Shown here: in pieces, positions 27,301-34,866 of the stretch
How positions within the stretch are numbered: position 1 is the first letter of the stretch
Layout of the letters: every line of letters begins with the position of its first letter
Virus record (IMG/VR): IMGVR_UViG_3300033143_001345
Location: 1 to 47,973 of that record
DNA length: 47,973 nt
Reading direction: 5' to 3' (one strand)
Origin: a virus
Notes under the pieces: generated by a model
What the model was told of the DNA's origin: nothing
Databases searched by the model: none
Seen by the model: only the letters and a program-made list of their open reading frames with translations
Position numbers and translations under genes: made by a program

Positions 27301-30106
27301 CAAGTGCAATTGGGGATGATTGTTGTACAATAAAGTTACCGTATTTGCTTATGTCACCTAGGTCACGTAGATTATTAGCACCATTAATATCACCCTGCAC
27401 CGTTAATATGTTTTGTGCTAGGTTGTTATAGTGATTACGAATCGTGCCAAGTGTTAATAACGTTGTGTTCTCATTGAACATGTTACTTGATAAGTTAGTT
27501 GGAATTTCGTAGTACCCATCTTTACTAATGTCGTTGCTAATTACTTTTAGTTGCAATTCAGCATCTTCCGGAATGGTATTTAAAAATGTAATAACATTCG
27601 CAGTTACTTCGTACTCGTCCGGAGTAATAAATGCACCATTAGCAGTGATTCTAACGGCAGGGATTAATAAACCATCTTCCGGTGTAATATCTAATATTAC
27701 AGGTTCGCCTGTATATACCAAATCAATAACTTGTGCCTGGCGTGACTGTTCAATTGATTTAACCCAACCAATTGCATTTGTATGTTCAATCCGGGTGTTG
27801 TATTTTCTAGCAAAGCCATTACTAATTGGTGTGTCGGCAAGTGACACACTATCTTCTACATACAAGAACGTGTCGTTGTACATATTATTTTCAAAAACAA
27901 TATCGCCTAGGTTATCAATGTTTAAATATCTTAACGGGAAGCCAAGCACTGTATCATTTGCACCAGTGCCTTCGGCATAGCTGAATAACTTACTGCCAGT
28001 GAACGTAGTGCTTGAGTATGCGTTAATATCACCAAGCGAATTACCGTTAGTATCGAATATATCAAACAACGGTGCCTGGTTAACAGACGTTTTAGCTTGT
28101 GACTCTACCCAAGCAGTACCATCAAATGTGTACGTTGTACCTTGTTGAGTAAATCCTTTTGCAACTACAACAATATCATTTTCTTCACTATCACTATCAT
28201 CTGCCAGGACTAAGTTTAAAGTTTCGTTACCGTCATTGTTAACATCAATAAACTCAACTAAGAAAATCTTGTCTCTAACAGTTGGGTCGGCGTCGTTAGA
28301 AAAGATAATACGACTACCGTCTATTAATTTATATCCATCAACTGTGTAACCCAGCGATCCATTAATGTTTGACATTGCGTCGAGCTCGGCAAAGTCAATA
28401 ATATCAACAAGTTGCTTACCGTACGTTCCGTAATTAAATAAACGCAAATCTGCATCGAACTCAATGATTGGGCGAGATGCTCTATTGTTATTATCGATAT
28501 CTACTACAGTGTTGTTATATTCTGCGGTTGCTGTGATAACATCTAAGTGGAACCATCTGTTGCTGCGAGACCATGCATTTTTATCTAGGCTAGATCTATT
28601 AATAGTAATATAATCTAACTCAGTTGGTGCATTTAATGTTCCATCCATCGCCGTTGTATCCCAAGCCGAGATGTCCCACGGGACAGTAAAACTTGTGGCA
28701 TACGTCTCTGGCACTTGTAAATCGTTAACTAGCACCAAGCGTATTGATGTACCAACCCCTTCTACAATATAATCACTTCTATCGTATTCTTCTGGAGATA
28801 CTACACCACGAAATCGTACTTTAAGTCCGTTTGTAAATACTACCCCATTTGGACTTGTATAAGTTGGTCTGCCAAGTATATCGTCTATATCTAAAATTGC
28901 GGATGACTCATTATCAACTACACTAATAACACCAAAACGATTTGGGTTAGTTGCATCTTGATAATATAAAGTATCTAGCGATGCTGTTTCAAGCGGTACT
29001 TGTTCAAAGTATCCGTCGGAGTCTTTAAAGAAACCTACGTTACTGTATAGCGCACCATATAGTATTGTGAACTTTTCAAAAATCGTAATTTGTTGCAGTG
29101 GAATTAATCTAACATATATGTCGCCTAGTACGTCTTCAAGATAAATTCTAAAAATTTGGTATCTGTCTTCTTGGTTAGTTAACGGTAACCCGTCGTTAAC
29201 CCAACCCAAGTCAACTGCATCGCCTGGCGTGTCGTCTAAGAAGATAACAGTCTTGTTATCAATGTTTTGTATGCCGGCTATCTCGCTAACATCATCAAGC
29301 AACTGATCAGCTATTGTATCCATACGCCTATCAGTCGCTATATCAACGTTGCCTATGCTTGTTAAGTTATGATAGAAACTTTGTGCATCACTAGCCGGAA
29401 CATTGAATTGAATTGTGCCGTTGTCTTCGCCGTTGTTTGTAACTCCAACAATGTCTCTACTGCTGATATTATCTGCCCACGGTACTGTACCGTCTAGCCC
29501 TGGATGTGTTTGAATATAAAAAGGACTGCCAGTCTGATCTAGATTGAAGTTATACGAACCTCCGCGTAACACTGTAATAACAGGGTTTGCAACGTTAAAT
29601 CCTTCAATTGAAAACGAATTTGCATTTGCAGTAATTTCAAAATCGTTTGTTAGCAACACACTTGATGCTGCTACATCAACACTGTCAGGACCATTCGGTA
29701 ACCAAAAGTATTGAGAGTAGTTTACAAACTTGTCAAAATCAATAAGCGGTGACCAGCTATACATGTCAGATTTAAATAAGCGATCGTGATTATCAACATT
29801 GGCGCCAGTAGTTGCTAGGCCATCTAATAGACCCAGGTACGTTAACGCGTCAACAGTGTCACCGTTCTCGTCTTTAAATATAACTCCTGGCTCAAGTTGA
29901 TAGTTAGTTCTTCTTTCTGTCAACTCATCAATATATCCATCAGTTGATGACTTACCCGGAGCATTTATACGACCAATGTAACCTTGAGTTTGTTTTAACT
30001 TTGGTTCTTGAATCAATTGATCAAGAGTTGAGTTTAAAAACTTTCTGTTAGTTGGTGTTTGAAAGATCTCTGGTAGAAAATCTACACTGCGAATTCTATC
30101 TGCCAT
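18317..30106 (-). CDS. Giant baseplate/tail structural protein, 3,929 aa
   Basis: One unbroken frame of 3,929 residues directly after the gp6-like gene, in the slot held by gp7/gp8/gp10 in T4. The N-terminus (D-F-L-P-E-I-F-Q-T-P-T-N-R-K-F-L-N) is shared by large baseplate proteins of marine T4-like phages. Around residues 2,260-2,830 are at least four FG-GAP-type segments (F-G-[LANS]-[SE] followed by V-x-[GT]-[EAS]), which suggests an integrin-like beta-propeller. Two W/Y-x-x-G/Q-D/L-x-V patterns (near 1,760 and 3,600) resemble carbohydrate-binding modules, and two G-T/S-G-Y-[TS] repeats lie near 3,510-3,560. Probably a long baseplate/fibre protein that touches the host surface; the domain limits are my estimates. 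Confidence 0.8.
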   Translation of the reverse strand: MADRIRSVDFLPEIFQTPTNRKFLNSTLDQLIQEPKLKQTQGYIGRINAPGKSSTDGYIDELTERRTNYQLEPGVIFKDENGDTVDALTYLGLLDGLATTGANVDNHDRLFKSDMYSWSPLIDFDKFVNYSQYFWLPNGPDSVDVAASSVLLTNDFEITANANSFSIEGFNVANPVITVLRGGSYNFNLDQTGSPFYIQTHPGLDGTVPWADNISSRDIVGVTNNGEDNGTIQFNVPASDAQSFYHNLTSIGNVDIATDRRMDTIADQLLDDVSEIAGIQNIDNKTVIFLDDTPGDAVDLGWVNDGLPLTNQEDRYQIFRIYLEDVLGDIYVRLIPLQQITIFEKFTILYGALYSNVGFFKDSDGYFEQVPLETASLDTLYYQDATNPNRFGVISVVDNESSAILDIDDILGRPTYTSPNGVVFTNGLKVRFRGVVSPEEYDRSDYIVEGVGTSIRLVLVNDLQVPETYATSFTVPWDISAWDTTAMDGTLNAPTELDYITINRSSLDKNAWSRSNRWFHLDVITATAEYNNTVVDIDNNNRASRPIIEFDADLRLFNYGTYGKQLVDIIDFAELDAMSNINGSLGYTVDGYKLIDGSRIIFSNDADPTVRDKIFLVEFIDVNNDGNETLNLVLADDSDSEENDIVVVAKGFTQQGTTYTFDGTAWVESQAKTSVNQAPLFDIFDTNGNSLGDINAYSSTTFTGSKLFSYAEGTGANDTVLGFPLRYLNIDNLGDIVFENNMYNDTFLYVEDSVSLADTPISNGFARKYNTRIEHTNAIGWVKSIEQSRQAQVIDLVYTGEPVILDITPEDGLLIPAVRITANGAFITPDEYEVTANVITFLNTIPEDAELQLKVISNDISKDGYYEIPTNLSSNMFNENTTLLTLGTIRNHYNNLAQNILTVQGDINGANNLRDLGDISKYGNFIVQQSSPIALAAMFMRFKEYNFFSSVDFASRQYEKFKNQLTDWVEKHDIFGMTPGDILDNAIKDINTGKTVDSSYYWSDMLPSGSDYETTEYLVTAISTGTFTTLNTYDFLTANTQAILVYHNGILLTKDTDYSVATDGPRINVSVEILPDDVIRINEYNTTLGAIVPSTPTKLGLFPKYKPLIFTDDTYTNPVDVVRGHDGSITTSFGKDNDGNNDIRDLVLLEFEKRIYNNIKVNDVIPIEPADIMPGAFRVTDYADQEILEVLSPILLSWLGWNRIDYKKQDYNQAEDKTWNYSASTDKLTNASIEQGHWRGIYIDYYDTDAPHERPWEMVGLAERPDWWTLRYGPAPYTSGNLVLWDDMEAGLIKDPANEHVDERYVRPGLTQILPVDGEGHLLMPLESLIAGYSAYDFKKSWKVSDVAPAESAWRKSSAWPFAMQTLYALTRPAQYFALMSDRDRYVYDAVSEQYLYDSRLRIDVRDIELLDENTVKHSYINWVIDYNKHFGYESLAKLKTDLSNLNVNLCHHMASFTDKNNLKIFTDKSSPDSTNNSLLLPDESYKLLMYKNQPLDEIIYSSIVVQKVADGYAVIGNSFTDPYFKIQSSVNTGRFDTIAVGRTNAATSSIRVPLDFADSIEYIPYGHVFTSKQAIGEFIVSYNEYLIRSGLKFEERENTQAVNWVQMVQEFLYWADQGWAVNSIINLNPAATALEFERELHIVDDLTNLELTEQPLNQNREPLDISDYVVDRIDNNFKLQMIDGNIISYLKFNLTSFEHLLILDNVSIFNDLIYDPVTGVRQHRVKLSGFTTYDWNGQLDAQGFLYNEDNVKTWTQVSTYNKGDIVKFKNSYWSASEKVQPSETFDYGQWVKTDYNSINKGLLPNLATKSDQMLQYYNNKTANLESDVDLMAFGLTGFRSRDYLRSLDLDDISQINIYSDMIENKGTVDSLNLFVDAELNKETVDYTIFENWAIKRASYGATSNRSYIELKLDEDSLTTNPSLVEIVDSVADASVSDLLIPVANIYKQSEKNTNKNIFPTCSEQNLDTALPTAGFVDVDDVDIAVFDISEIDVTSDVSEGTLIWVARDTETDWNVYRAIKQDPIVISVTDNLDDTLTLVTNIAHNFAANDTIVVLDFDELVDGTHKVLRVFDSINIVIAGALAKNQTCILDGTGIILQFGSARVDVPSSIAGSVFDNNIHTPETVWVANDGGQPATYKKTRPFIYSDEEINPNGVTAEFGQSVSQGYANSGLLVGDPATGEAHFYNKDGVGNYTWKLPLSLNSNSNISRYGNDVVLIEAWGAITAPGDVSTPGIVAIANRNRTLDNVIETQLLVSPDQTLGSTLGDGFGLSIAMSKDENWVFVGEPDNNKVHSYQKIDYETQQVSFIADGATLQYDITSDIVISAENEINVTVNGVLLDYASDYDYVAPNIILTTLPDAGDTVVISRKDTVVYGGDTIEDTFAVVDLFALDGLYSIIVKVDAIIQRPIIDYTLVGTAVVFATAPASGTANISISLGTTFRFISSIVGTLGSSDRFGAEIDVTENSSHIVITAPGTGTDTGNAYIIDRVVERFVISDANDLTYSSTRTALGSVFNNGKQLIKEGANLNYEYSITGNVVTLEPGAVKVGDFLEIDTTEFKLIQLVAAETPTVGATFGNAVTICKAKCSVYFGAENDLDGKGSVTRYINQPRMFGYITSTIQNPTIPASSSIRIDNVEVALPAGGSSEDVADAINLITIPNVRASFQDGYLTIELINKEVQSIANKLDVLPGETVTLADLGLTPYYVDQTITSPVDATQDQHFGNSLHIDLDLNQLVVGAVDGNATDILAVVDQETSFDSTAVTMDNASTVLGSGVVYTYDLLNDGDVFTGGKLVFGQQVIVTSIAPGDDFGSAVSLVDGILVVGSVGYDSDIGRIVVFRNTTNSRSWNATNIRNGIVDVDLINSTYIYNSNTMNVSRYLDYIDPLNGKVLGAASQNLDFITVYDPTVYGDTNIGLLWGKEQVGKIWWDVSTVRFLDYNIGDAKQASKLWGKVFNGSTIDVYQWVESNVPPSEYTGTGTVLDENKFITIANVKKSGIVNNSYYYWVNGVETISVNSEKTLSASAIASYIESPSSSGVSYAAFIAPNTIGLYNCNDIIQNTDSVIYVEYDRTKNDSNVFVEYDLFRENHPIDFLSDGLFKKLQDSFAGVDSLGNLVPDVGLSPADRFGIDFRPRKSMFVDRYAALSSYMKKVNGILIKYTVAESQPYTLLNSEEAMPSDTSGEWDEQIFNNEELSFQDLATVPAGYSYLLETDENSGGLWAIYEVTPAKTLQLKRVQSYDTKRFWDLVNWNAEDFNPLTSVDYVVNEFTELSTLNGIENNAIAKVVHNSIGSWEIYRLVDGVWDRVALENGTIQFNEVLWNYELGRYGWDIEVFGAQNFDEEPVIELRQIIRSINEEILIDDLAIERSRAILSVFNYILAEQPHVDWLYKTSLIDVTQKVRSLSQYDVYQKDNQDYLIDYIKETKPYHTKVKDFLLSYDGIDYVNGTVTDFDCPSTYDAEFDQYISPILDDGATLVTDPSNKLATDEVWQTAPWKEWFANYQLTIEDVIITNPGTGYTVAPTIEVTGESLTPATMTARVDVSGLVVEINIVDPGSGYSETPTITFVGGNGADAKALAVMNNELVRTFNTSVKYDRYEYETNIVAWEADTAYDVDQLVKVDNDVYRIIDTAPATTFNPDLHELVNIESLSGIDRTTGFYVSDVNSPGLDLSLLINGIAYPGVEVDGVGFDQNTGFDLSTFDTVPFDNFDIGPEGFPTYSDDLIDAIYESQFLDTFLGTSPTDINVDGGEFIDTYHSHAPEELVPGAIFDTLDIKVFDTFTGTSFRLFKDMRDSVAMYKMSDTFLTQDLSDTDDIIYVDDASVLGTPDLAMAKFGILIINGERITYRERDLLNNTVSGLRRGTAGTGIPSLHTTNDVVYDVSAQGLVPGTARIISNDTTEAADSIWYAPGTNSDDGFEVKLENQTTLQAVFIKS

Positions 30107-30109
30107 TTA

Positions 30110-33100
30110 TTAACCTGCCTTAGTCTGTATGTTGCTTGCTGTTAACGCATCAATAATTGTTACATCGTCAACAGTTGCCGCACTTGTAAAAATTTCGTAC
30201 GGTGCTGATTTAATTTCGTATAAGTCGCCAAACGTCTTAGATGGATCTTTTGACGTAATAACAATTGATGCCACTGTATCACCTAATTGCGAATGTATAA
30301 AAGCTGCCAATTCTGAGAAGTAAAATGTATCTCCGAAGTCCCAGTTATCAATATCAAAATATTCATTAATGGTTGATATCACGCTACTTTTAATTTCACT
30401 ATCACTAGTGGTTGTGTTACTAACTTTAACCACTTTAATAAAAGCCTGTAACTGTGTGTCTGCCTTATTACCAAACAACGGTTTAAACACAACACTACTT
30501 AAAACCATATTGTCACTAATCATTTTGCTTTCTTGCAAATCGTCGTATTGTACAGACAATTCATCAGTTGTTGGAACAGCTGGTTCCTCAACTGAATTAG
30601 TAACATCCTGAATGTATCTAAGGTGTGAGTCGTAATAATTTGCAGTTACAACATACACGTCGATAATGTTTGTTACACTTGGGTTAATACGTCTAGTCTC
30701 CGGACTGTTATGCCTGTACTGGAAGTGTAAATTGTCACGCCCAATCTTAGCAGTATAATCAAATCGTTCTATTAATTCTCTTATAGTTCCGTTTTCAACT
30801 TGCAATTCAAAGAACTTGTCTTCAGCAGTTGCATAAAATATCTGCCCAGCAACATGTTCTGTTTTAACTAATGCAATGTCGCCTTCTGTTTCATATTCAT
30901 CATTAATCGTTGCTGATGTTACTGGCAGCAGTCTTTCTAAGTTGTCAAAGTCGACAGTTGATTGGAAGTAAACATTTCTGTTTAAGTTAATTCCCGACTC
31001 ATCAACTATTAGTTTAAAGTAGTCTGGATTATCTGCAATGCCATCGTTGTCAAAATCAGTAAAACTAACTTCTACATTGTAATCATTTACATAGCCATCT
31101 GGTTCAACACTTTGATCAATAATATCCATTACTACATCGGATGACAGCGGATTATGTGAGCCATCTGGCTTGGTGTTTATTTTTAGTACGTTAATGAAAT
31201 CATTAACAATTTGTCCGGATCTTGGATCAAATATCTTACGACTATTATCATAAAAGAATCTTGTTTCTAAGATGCTTGCGAAGAAATAGTTTAATGCTCT
31301 AGTAGAAACAGTATAACCTTCCGGCGTTGAAATAAACTTAACCATCCAGCTTGCGTCTGCATTTGTATTTGATGTTGACTGTGCATTTGACAAGCTAAAT
31401 TCGCTTGTGTCATCTAAGTTGTCTGCACTAATAACATACCAAATATTATTTAAATGATCAAAACCAATTCCAAAGTTACGTAGTAACTCCACTTGTGTTA
31501 ACATTTCTTGTTCAATAACAACCGATAAGTCCGAATTAAACAATGGTATAATTTCTTCTGCTTCGGCGCCTGTTGGAACAAAGTTGTTTATCTTAACAGG
31601 GCCTACAGTATTACCCGGCGCTGCGGCGCCACTTAATGTACCTTCAACCTCAACACTTGTAATTGTTGTCCATATCTCAGTTTTGTCGCCAGCGTGATTT
31701 GATACTCCTGCTTGCAATCTATTGTTTTCATCAAAATGTAAACCAGCTGGTGCAACAAACTTAACTAACGACTGTGGCAATAAGTGCTGTCTGTTATCAT
31801 TAACAAACGGCCCAATTGCTCGAGCATTGCCTTCAGAGTTTTTAAAGTAACCAGATGTCTCATTTGTTATTGTTGTATTCTGTTGCCAAATTAAACGTGT
31901 AATTTCGCCTGCTGCTGGTAATGCAACACGGGTAAAGTTTTCATAGTAAAACTGGATTGTTCCACGACTGCCTAGTAGTGGTTCAACTTGATTTCTAAAT
32001 ACGGAGTCAATGTCATTTCTATCATTGAATGTAAAATTAAATGTTGTTAAGTTTGTGTCTTTATAAATTAGTCCATCACTAGCGTATGCATTAATGCTAC
32101 TGTACTTGCCGGTTGGGTCAACTAAATCTAAGTAACGACTTGCTCCGATGTTTGTTCTGTTAATTGCTTTACTTTTTGTAATGCTACTATGCGCGGTGTA
32201 CGGAAAGTTGTTATAGTCTTCGCCGTTAACCATTCTGTTTTGTGTGTAAAAACGTGCTGGGGCTCTGCGTTTAATATCGTCAATACTTTCATTGCCTTTC
32301 GCATTTGAGATAGGTTGTTGCAATCCAATAGTAAGAGTAAGCGTCTCATCGCGTCCAGTCTTGCTAGTGTAACTTATGTTAACGTCAATGTTCTGAATCT
32401 CTTCAGGGTTGATAACATATTCTAGGCCGTTGCTTTCGCGTATATATGTGCGAAAATCACCAATTGGTATTTCACTAAACACACCGTCACCAAAGTTAAA
32501 TGCAATCTGATCATTTACTCTGCTTGTAACGCTAAAGAACTTGCGCTGACCGGCAGCGAGCTGTGTATTGTTTGAAGTGTATACGTTACTAACTTCATCC
32601 CATTCTTCCGTGCCTGATGATGTAGTTGCATCAGTTTTAAATAACCAAACATCATCATTATTGATGCCAGGAATATCAATGTCAATTGATATGTTGGCAA
32701 TGCGTTCACTAAGTGTAAAATCTTGTGTTTGTAATGTGCCTTGTTTAAAGTAGAAAAAGTATCCGGTATTCGGACTAGCAAAGCCTTGATTATCGTTTCT
32801 GTATAATAAGTTAAGTTGGCCGTTTGCGCTTGGTGCAGGTTCGTATATGCTGTCCTTGCCAATGGATGTACCATTAACAATTTCAAAATCCATTACAGAA
32901 CCATCAACGGTTGCAGAGAACGGGACAACAGGCAAGAAGCCATCCGACATATTAATTTCATATTCGTCTGTTCTAATGCCAACAATGTTTGCAGTACGGC
33001 CCGGCTGACCAATCTTTTGACTATTAATAAGTGCCGCACTTAGAATCGTTGTAAGCTGTTCTTGCCAATCATCATTGGTTTTGTCATTCCAGCGAATTGC

Positions 33101-33520
33101 AACATTACCGAGATTGTTTTTATTGTAGTCTACAATGTTTTCTGTAGTGGAAGCTGCAAGTATCTTAAGATAGCCGCGCGCGGTCTCGTTACGCTTTGGA
33201 GTATATCCAACTAACGTAGCTAGGTTGTTAACGCTGTCGCGTCTTTCTGCGGTATCTAAGAAGTTTTCGCGTGTATTTAAATCGCTTCTGAATGCTAAAG
33301 ACTGTCCCATGAATGCCATTAAATCAAGTAACGCAATGTATTCAGAGCTTTCAGTGTAATCATTAAACGTTTCTGGATGATGCTGACGCAAGTAATCTAC
33401 AAATGTTTTGCGGATTGTTTCAAAGTTGTAACTTTGTAGGTCGGCTTCTTTGTAGGTCTTATAGATTCGCTGCCAATCTTCCGTACCAAATATTGCCGTT
33501 TGTCTAGAGGTCTTTGCCAT
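30110..33520 (-). CDS. 6: Baseplate wedge protein gp6-like
   Basis: A 1,136-residue protein, longer than T4 gp6 (about 660). The N-terminus (W-Q-R-I-Y-K-T-Y-K, then S-E-Y-I-A-L-L-D-L-M-A-F-M-G-Q-S-L-A-F, and R-E-N-F-L-D-T-A-x-R-R-D-S-V) is the conserved gp6/baseplate-J-like region of T4-like phages. In T4 gp6 forms the wedge ring around the hub. A CATAAATA late box at 33548 precedes it, with an AAGAGA ribosome site. It lies between the gp25-like gene and the giant gene, in the usual T4-like order. The extra length is in the C-terminal half, which is beta-rich. Confidence 0.85.
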   Translation of the reverse strand: MAKTSRQTAIFGTEDWQRIYKTYKEADLQSYNFETIRKTFVDYLRQHHPETFNDYTESSEYIALLDLMAFMGQSLAFRSDLNTRENFLDTAERRDSVNNLATLVGYTPKRNETARGYLKILAASTTENIVDYNKNNLGNVAIRWNDKTNDDWQEQLTTILSAALINSQKIGQPGRTANIVGIRTDEYEINMSDGFLPVVPFSATVDGSVMDFEIVNGTSIGKDSIYEPAPSANGQLNLLYRNDNQGFASPNTGYFFYFKQGTLQTQDFTLSERIANISIDIDIPGINNDDVWLFKTDATTSSGTEEWDEVSNVYTSNNTQLAAGQRKFFSVTSRVNDQIAFNFGDGVFSEIPIGDFRTYIRESNGLEYVINPEEIQNIDVNISYTSKTGRDETLTLTIGLQQPISNAKGNESIDDIKRRAPARFYTQNRMVNGEDYNNFPYTAHSSITKSKAINRTNIGASRYLDLVDPTGKYSSINAYASDGLIYKDTNLTTFNFTFNDRNDIDSVFRNQVEPLLGSRGTIQFYYENFTRVALPAAGEITRLIWQQNTTITNETSGYFKNSEGNARAIGPFVNDNRQHLLPQSLVKFVAPAGLHFDENNRLQAGVSNHAGDKTEIWTTITSVEVEGTLSGAAAPGNTVGPVKINNFVPTGAEAEEIIPLFNSDLSVVIEQEMLTQVELLRNFGIGFDHLNNIWYVISADNLDDTSEFSLSNAQSTSNTNADASWMVKFISTPEGYTVSTRALNYFFASILETRFFYDNSRKIFDPRSGQIVNDFINVLKINTKPDGSHNPLSSDVVMDIIDQSVEPDGYVNDYNVEVSFTDFDNDGIADNPDYFKLIVDESGINLNRNVYFQSTVDFDNLERLLPVTSATINDEYETEGDIALVKTEHVAGQIFYATAEDKFFELQVENGTIRELIERFDYTAKIGRDNLHFQYRHNSPETRRINPSVTNIIDVYVVTANYYDSHLRYIQDVTNSVEEPAVPTTDELSVQYDDLQESKMISDNMVLSSVVFKPLFGNKADTQLQAFIKVVKVSNTTTSDSEIKSSVISTINEYFDIDNWDFGDTFYFSELAAFIHSQLGDTVASIVITSKDPSKTFGDLYEIKSAPYEIFTSAATVDDVTIIDALTASNIQTKAG

Positions 33521-33547
33521 AAAATATGATTCTCTTAATGTTTCAAC

Positions 33548-33555
33548 TATTTATG
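33548..33555 (-). promoter_or_regulatory. T4-type late promoter before gp6
   Basis: CATAAATA on the minus strand, 27 bases before the gp6-like ATG at 33520, in the 63-base gap between gp25 and gp6. Box and place match T4-like late promoters. Confidence 0.65.
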
Positions 33556-33583
33556 GAAAAGTATAAACAGCGTACTTTAAGAG

Positions 33584-33958
33584 TTAAGCAATAGTGGCGG
33601 TTTGCGTATCCTGTATGAACGTTATGTAAAAGTCTTCTGTACTTCTTTCCGGTAGTAAACTAACCGAAGCATGTACCCTGATAGTGTTAACTGCATTTGT
33701 AATTACAATGTCGTGTATCTCTATGCGTTGATCTAAACCAATGATACGACGAATTTCATTTTCAATCTTGCTAGACGTTAGCGAATCATTTGGGTCAAAC
33801 AGATAATCCCAAACTCGGGTTCCAACTTCTGGACGTCCCGGCAATGTACCAGCGCGTATTAGAAGCGCATTAAGTAAGTCGCGCTTAATGAGATCGCGAT
33901 CTGTTAGTGTGAATTTTTTAACTTTGTCTATTGTGCTAAACCCTTTAAAATTTGGCAT
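33584..33958 (-). CDS. 25: Baseplate wedge initiator gp25-like
   Basis: A 124-residue protein, near the T4 gp25 length (132). It has the gp25/lysozyme-like-family signature L-L-I-R-x-G-T, then G-R-P-E-V-G-T-R-V-W-D-Y-L-F-D-P near residues 40-57, and E-N-E-I-R-R-I-I after it. In T4, gp25 starts sheath assembly at the baseplate. Its ATG overlaps the upstream gene by a single base, and gp6 follows, the standard order. Confidence 0.9.
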   Translation of the reverse strand: MPNFKGFSTIDKVKKFTLTDRDLIKRDLLNALLIRAGTLPGRPEVGTRVWDYLFDPNDSLTSSKIENEIRRIIGLDQRIEIHDIVITNAVNTIRVHASVSLLPERSTEDFYITFIQDTQTATIA

Positions 33959-34866
33959 TATGAATCTCCCGAGCAGGCGTTATAGTCTTTAGGACTAAGG
34001 GCCGATAACTTACTTGATACATCACTAAGTGATGTTGATATGCCACTTAGTGATGTTGGAATGTCACTTAGTGATGTTGGCACAGGAAGCCCTTTCCTTA
34101 AGGCTTGCGCTGCCACTGCTGCCAAAGCTGCGATCTCGGCAGGAGATTGTATTCTAAGGCTTCCTACTAGTTTATCAACACCAGCATCGATGTTGGCGGT
34201 GTCAATTGTTCCAATGGCTAAATCTGGTAACTTGACAGTGGCTGCTCCAATGCCTTTTAATTTACCTAAAATGTCTGCACTTTTAATAACTGTCAACACT
34301 GCTCCAAACTTAGCAATGTTTCCGATTTTATCCATTGCAGAATTTAAAGCATCTGACACAGTGCCTAATAGTTTAGCCTTAATATTTGCTGGCGAAAACT
34401 TTGCAGCCATTCCAGCTAATGCAGCTAACTCTGCGGCGGTTTCGTTTCCGGTTATAACTCCCTGAAAACGTAAGTCACATACATTTGTTACCATAACTTT
34501 ATTAATTAGTTCACGCTGCAATTCTTCGTTATTTAATAAATCATCAACACTAGTTACACCGTATTTGCCTGTAAATACCGATGGATCAGCTAACACTGCC
34601 GCAAGATCTAATGGCGAGTACGAAACGTTAAGCCCTTTCTTTACAACACCTGTTTGCTGCAAGTCTTGTAGCGTAAGTCCATACGATCCTAGCCCATCTA
34701 CTGTAATTACATTTGAAGCCTGCTCCGTGTCCTTTGCTAGTCCTGCTAATATACCAGCGGTTTCGTCAATTGACAAATTAGGTACGGCATTAATTGTACC
34801 ATCAGCTGATAATACTTCGACTACATCTTTAATTTCAACTACACAACTCATATTATGATTCGTCAA
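33958..34866 (-). CDS. Tail/baseplate protein with LSD heptad tail
   Basis: A 302-residue protein I cannot name. Residues 55-110 (L-T-L-Q-D-L-Q-Q-T-G-V-V-K-K-G, then L-A-D-P-S-V-F-T-G-K-Y-G-V) form a segment also found in tail proteins of other phages. The middle is Ala/Leu-rich helical (I-A-A-L-A-A-V-A-A). The end carries four 7-residue repeats, P-T-S-L-S-D-I-like, at 263-290. It lies between gp5-like and gp25-like genes and overlaps both, so a hub or baseplate role is likely. Confidence 0.7.
   Translation of the reverse strand: MTNHNMSCVVEIKDVVEVLSADGTINAVPNLSIDETAGILAGLAKDTEQASNVITVDGLGSYGLTLQDLQQTGVVKKGLNVSYSPLDLAAVLADPSVFTGKYGVTSVDDLLNNEELQRELINKVMVTNVCDLRFQGVITGNETAAELAALAGMAAKFSPANIKAKLLGTVSDALNSAMDKIGNIAKFGAVLTVIKSADILGKLKGIGAATVKLPDLAIGTIDTANIDAGVDKLVGSLRIQSPAEIAALAAVAAQALRKGLPVPTSLSDIPTSLSGISTSLSDVSSKLSALSPKDYNACSGDS
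33997..34080 (-). repeat. Four 21-base tandem repeats in coding sequence
   Basis: The DNA repeats CACTTAGTGATGTTG-like units that encode P-T-S-L-S-D-I, P-T-S-L-S-G-I, S-T-S-L-S-D-V and S-S-K-L-S-A-L. A slip-prone array near the C-terminus of the gene. Confidence 0.7.
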
